DNA of 5,847 nt from Hyphomicrobiales bacterium (GTDB taxonomy: Bacteria > Pseudomonadota > Alphaproteobacteria > Rhizobiales > JAJFHB01). Made by a program: the position numbers and the translations under genes. The notes below the pieces were generated by a model. The model made no database searches. It saw only the letters and a program-made list of their open reading frames with translations, and was not told the DNA's origin. Shown here piece by piece: positions 5,424 to 5,847 of the stretch; positions within the stretch are counted from its first letter, which is position 1; each line of letters opens with the position of its first letter. The DNA lies in NCBI GenBank assembly GCA_021775795.1, contig JAJFHB010000256.1, positions 1 to 5,847 of the forward strand, read 5' to 3'.

Positions 5424-5847
5424 ATGTCTGTTTACATGACACACGAGGCGGGTAACGCCTACGCAACCGAAATAATAACTGAAGATCCTGGCAGCAGGCC
5501 GGTGATTTTCCTGTCCTGCTTTTTTGTCTGCTACATCGCTGCAGCGCTTGTTACGCAGGTGTACAGCGGCATTCACCCGACTCTCGATCACAGCCCGCTT
5601 GACTACTTTACCGGTGGAGCCTTGTGGGTACTGAGCGCCATTTGCCTCCTGAACGCCATGAGCAATACCCGCAAGTTCTTGCGGCTGATGTTCTGGCTCG
5701 GGGGTAGTGCTGCACTTTCCCTGCTCGCGATTGACGAATTCATCGGCATGCACGAAGCGACCGAAAGTGTCGTCGGCGATGACGATCACATCAAGGTGGT
5801 CATGTGGGCTGCGACACCTCTCGCACTCTTCCTCATTCATCGCGTGC
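5424..5847 (+). CDS. Polytopic membrane protein, N-terminal 141 residues (runs off right edge)
   Basis: The frame from the ATG at 5424 is open to the end of the window. After a ~25-residue hydrophilic N-terminus (MSVYMTHEAGNAYATEII) there are hydrophobic segments at about 26-46, 61-78 and 86-103, and a fourth begins near 126. This is a helical inner-membrane protein with at least four spans. The third span ends in AIDEFIGMHEATE, with acidic and His residues (D104, E105, H110, E111) at the membrane edge. Similar DE-x4-HE arrangements occur in several small uncharacterised membrane proteins and could bind a metal, but I do not recognise the family. The good ribosome binding site and clear hydrophobic periodicity favour this strand over the overlapping antisense frame. 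Distance from the cyclase (290 bp) argues against a tight operon. Confidence 0.7.
   Translation, partial: MSVYMTHEAGNAYATEIITEDPGSRPVIFLSCFFVCYIAAALVTQVYSGIHPTLDHSPLDYFTGGALWVLSAICLLNAMSNTRKFLRLMFWLGGSAALSLLAIDEFIGMHEATESVVGDDDHIKVVMWAATPLALFLIHRV

Noticed and set aside
5401..5439. 12-codon ORF overlapping the membrane protein start
   Set aside because: There is no ribosome binding site before the ATG at 5401. It contains the ribosome binding site of the real gene, and nothing suggests translational coupling beyond chance.
5337..5840. 167-aa minus-strand reading frame
   Set aside because: It is antisense to the membrane protein, ends in the intergenic region, shows no domain, and is rich in Cys/His/Arg as expected for a shadow frame. 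The plus strand has a ribosome binding site and clear hydrophobic periodicity.

Overview
The window looks like a stretch of alphaproteobacterial chromosome. This rests on moderately GC-rich coding sequence and on protein types (a DUF2086-type oxygenase, an NTE-like patatin, a TPR/SLOG/cyclase fusion) that I associate with Hyphomicrobiales and relatives. The taxon is inferred, because no rRNA or marker gene is present. No mobile element, CRISPR array, tRNA or rRNA is visible.

Layout, left to right. (1) Positions 1-338, minus strand: the first 112 codons of an unrecognised protein that runs off the left edge. (2) Positions 339-505: a divergent control region with two near-identical GAAC-N3-GTTC-type operators 36 bp apart. 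They lie over two overlapping, mirror-image promoter candidates and are followed by a foldable leader. (3) Positions 506-1219, plus strand: an intact Fe(II)/2-oxoglutarate oxygenase of the DUF2086/Oxygenase-NA family, predicted to act on damaged nucleic acid. (4) Positions 1269-2999, minus strand, convergent with the oxygenase: a 576-aa protein with an N-terminal cyclic-nucleotide-binding domain, a P-loop-like middle domain without a Walker motif, and a C-terminal patatin/NTE lipase domain with a complete Ser-Asp dyad. (5) Positions 3000-3240: a divergent intergenic region. (6) Positions 3241-5133, plus strand: a 630-aa TPR-like (TPR-S/'TRAFs-binding'), SLOG-like and class III nucleotide cyclase fusion. 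(7) Positions 5134-5423: an intergenic region, followed by a membrane protein from 5424 that runs off the right edge.

The most interesting reading is the divergent pair in the centre. One gene is built to make a cyclic nucleotide under control of a helical-repeat and Rossmann-like sensor module. Its neighbour is built to bind a cyclic nucleotide and hydrolyse lipid. Together they form a plausible self-contained synthase-effector circuit, similar in logic to Pycsar and to CBASS with patatin effectors. The cyclase pocket also lacks the usual adenine-specifying Lys and the usual transition-state Asn, so its product need not be cAMP. This functional link is an inference from domains and position; nothing in the sequence proves it, and a housekeeping lipid-signalling role is an equal alternative.
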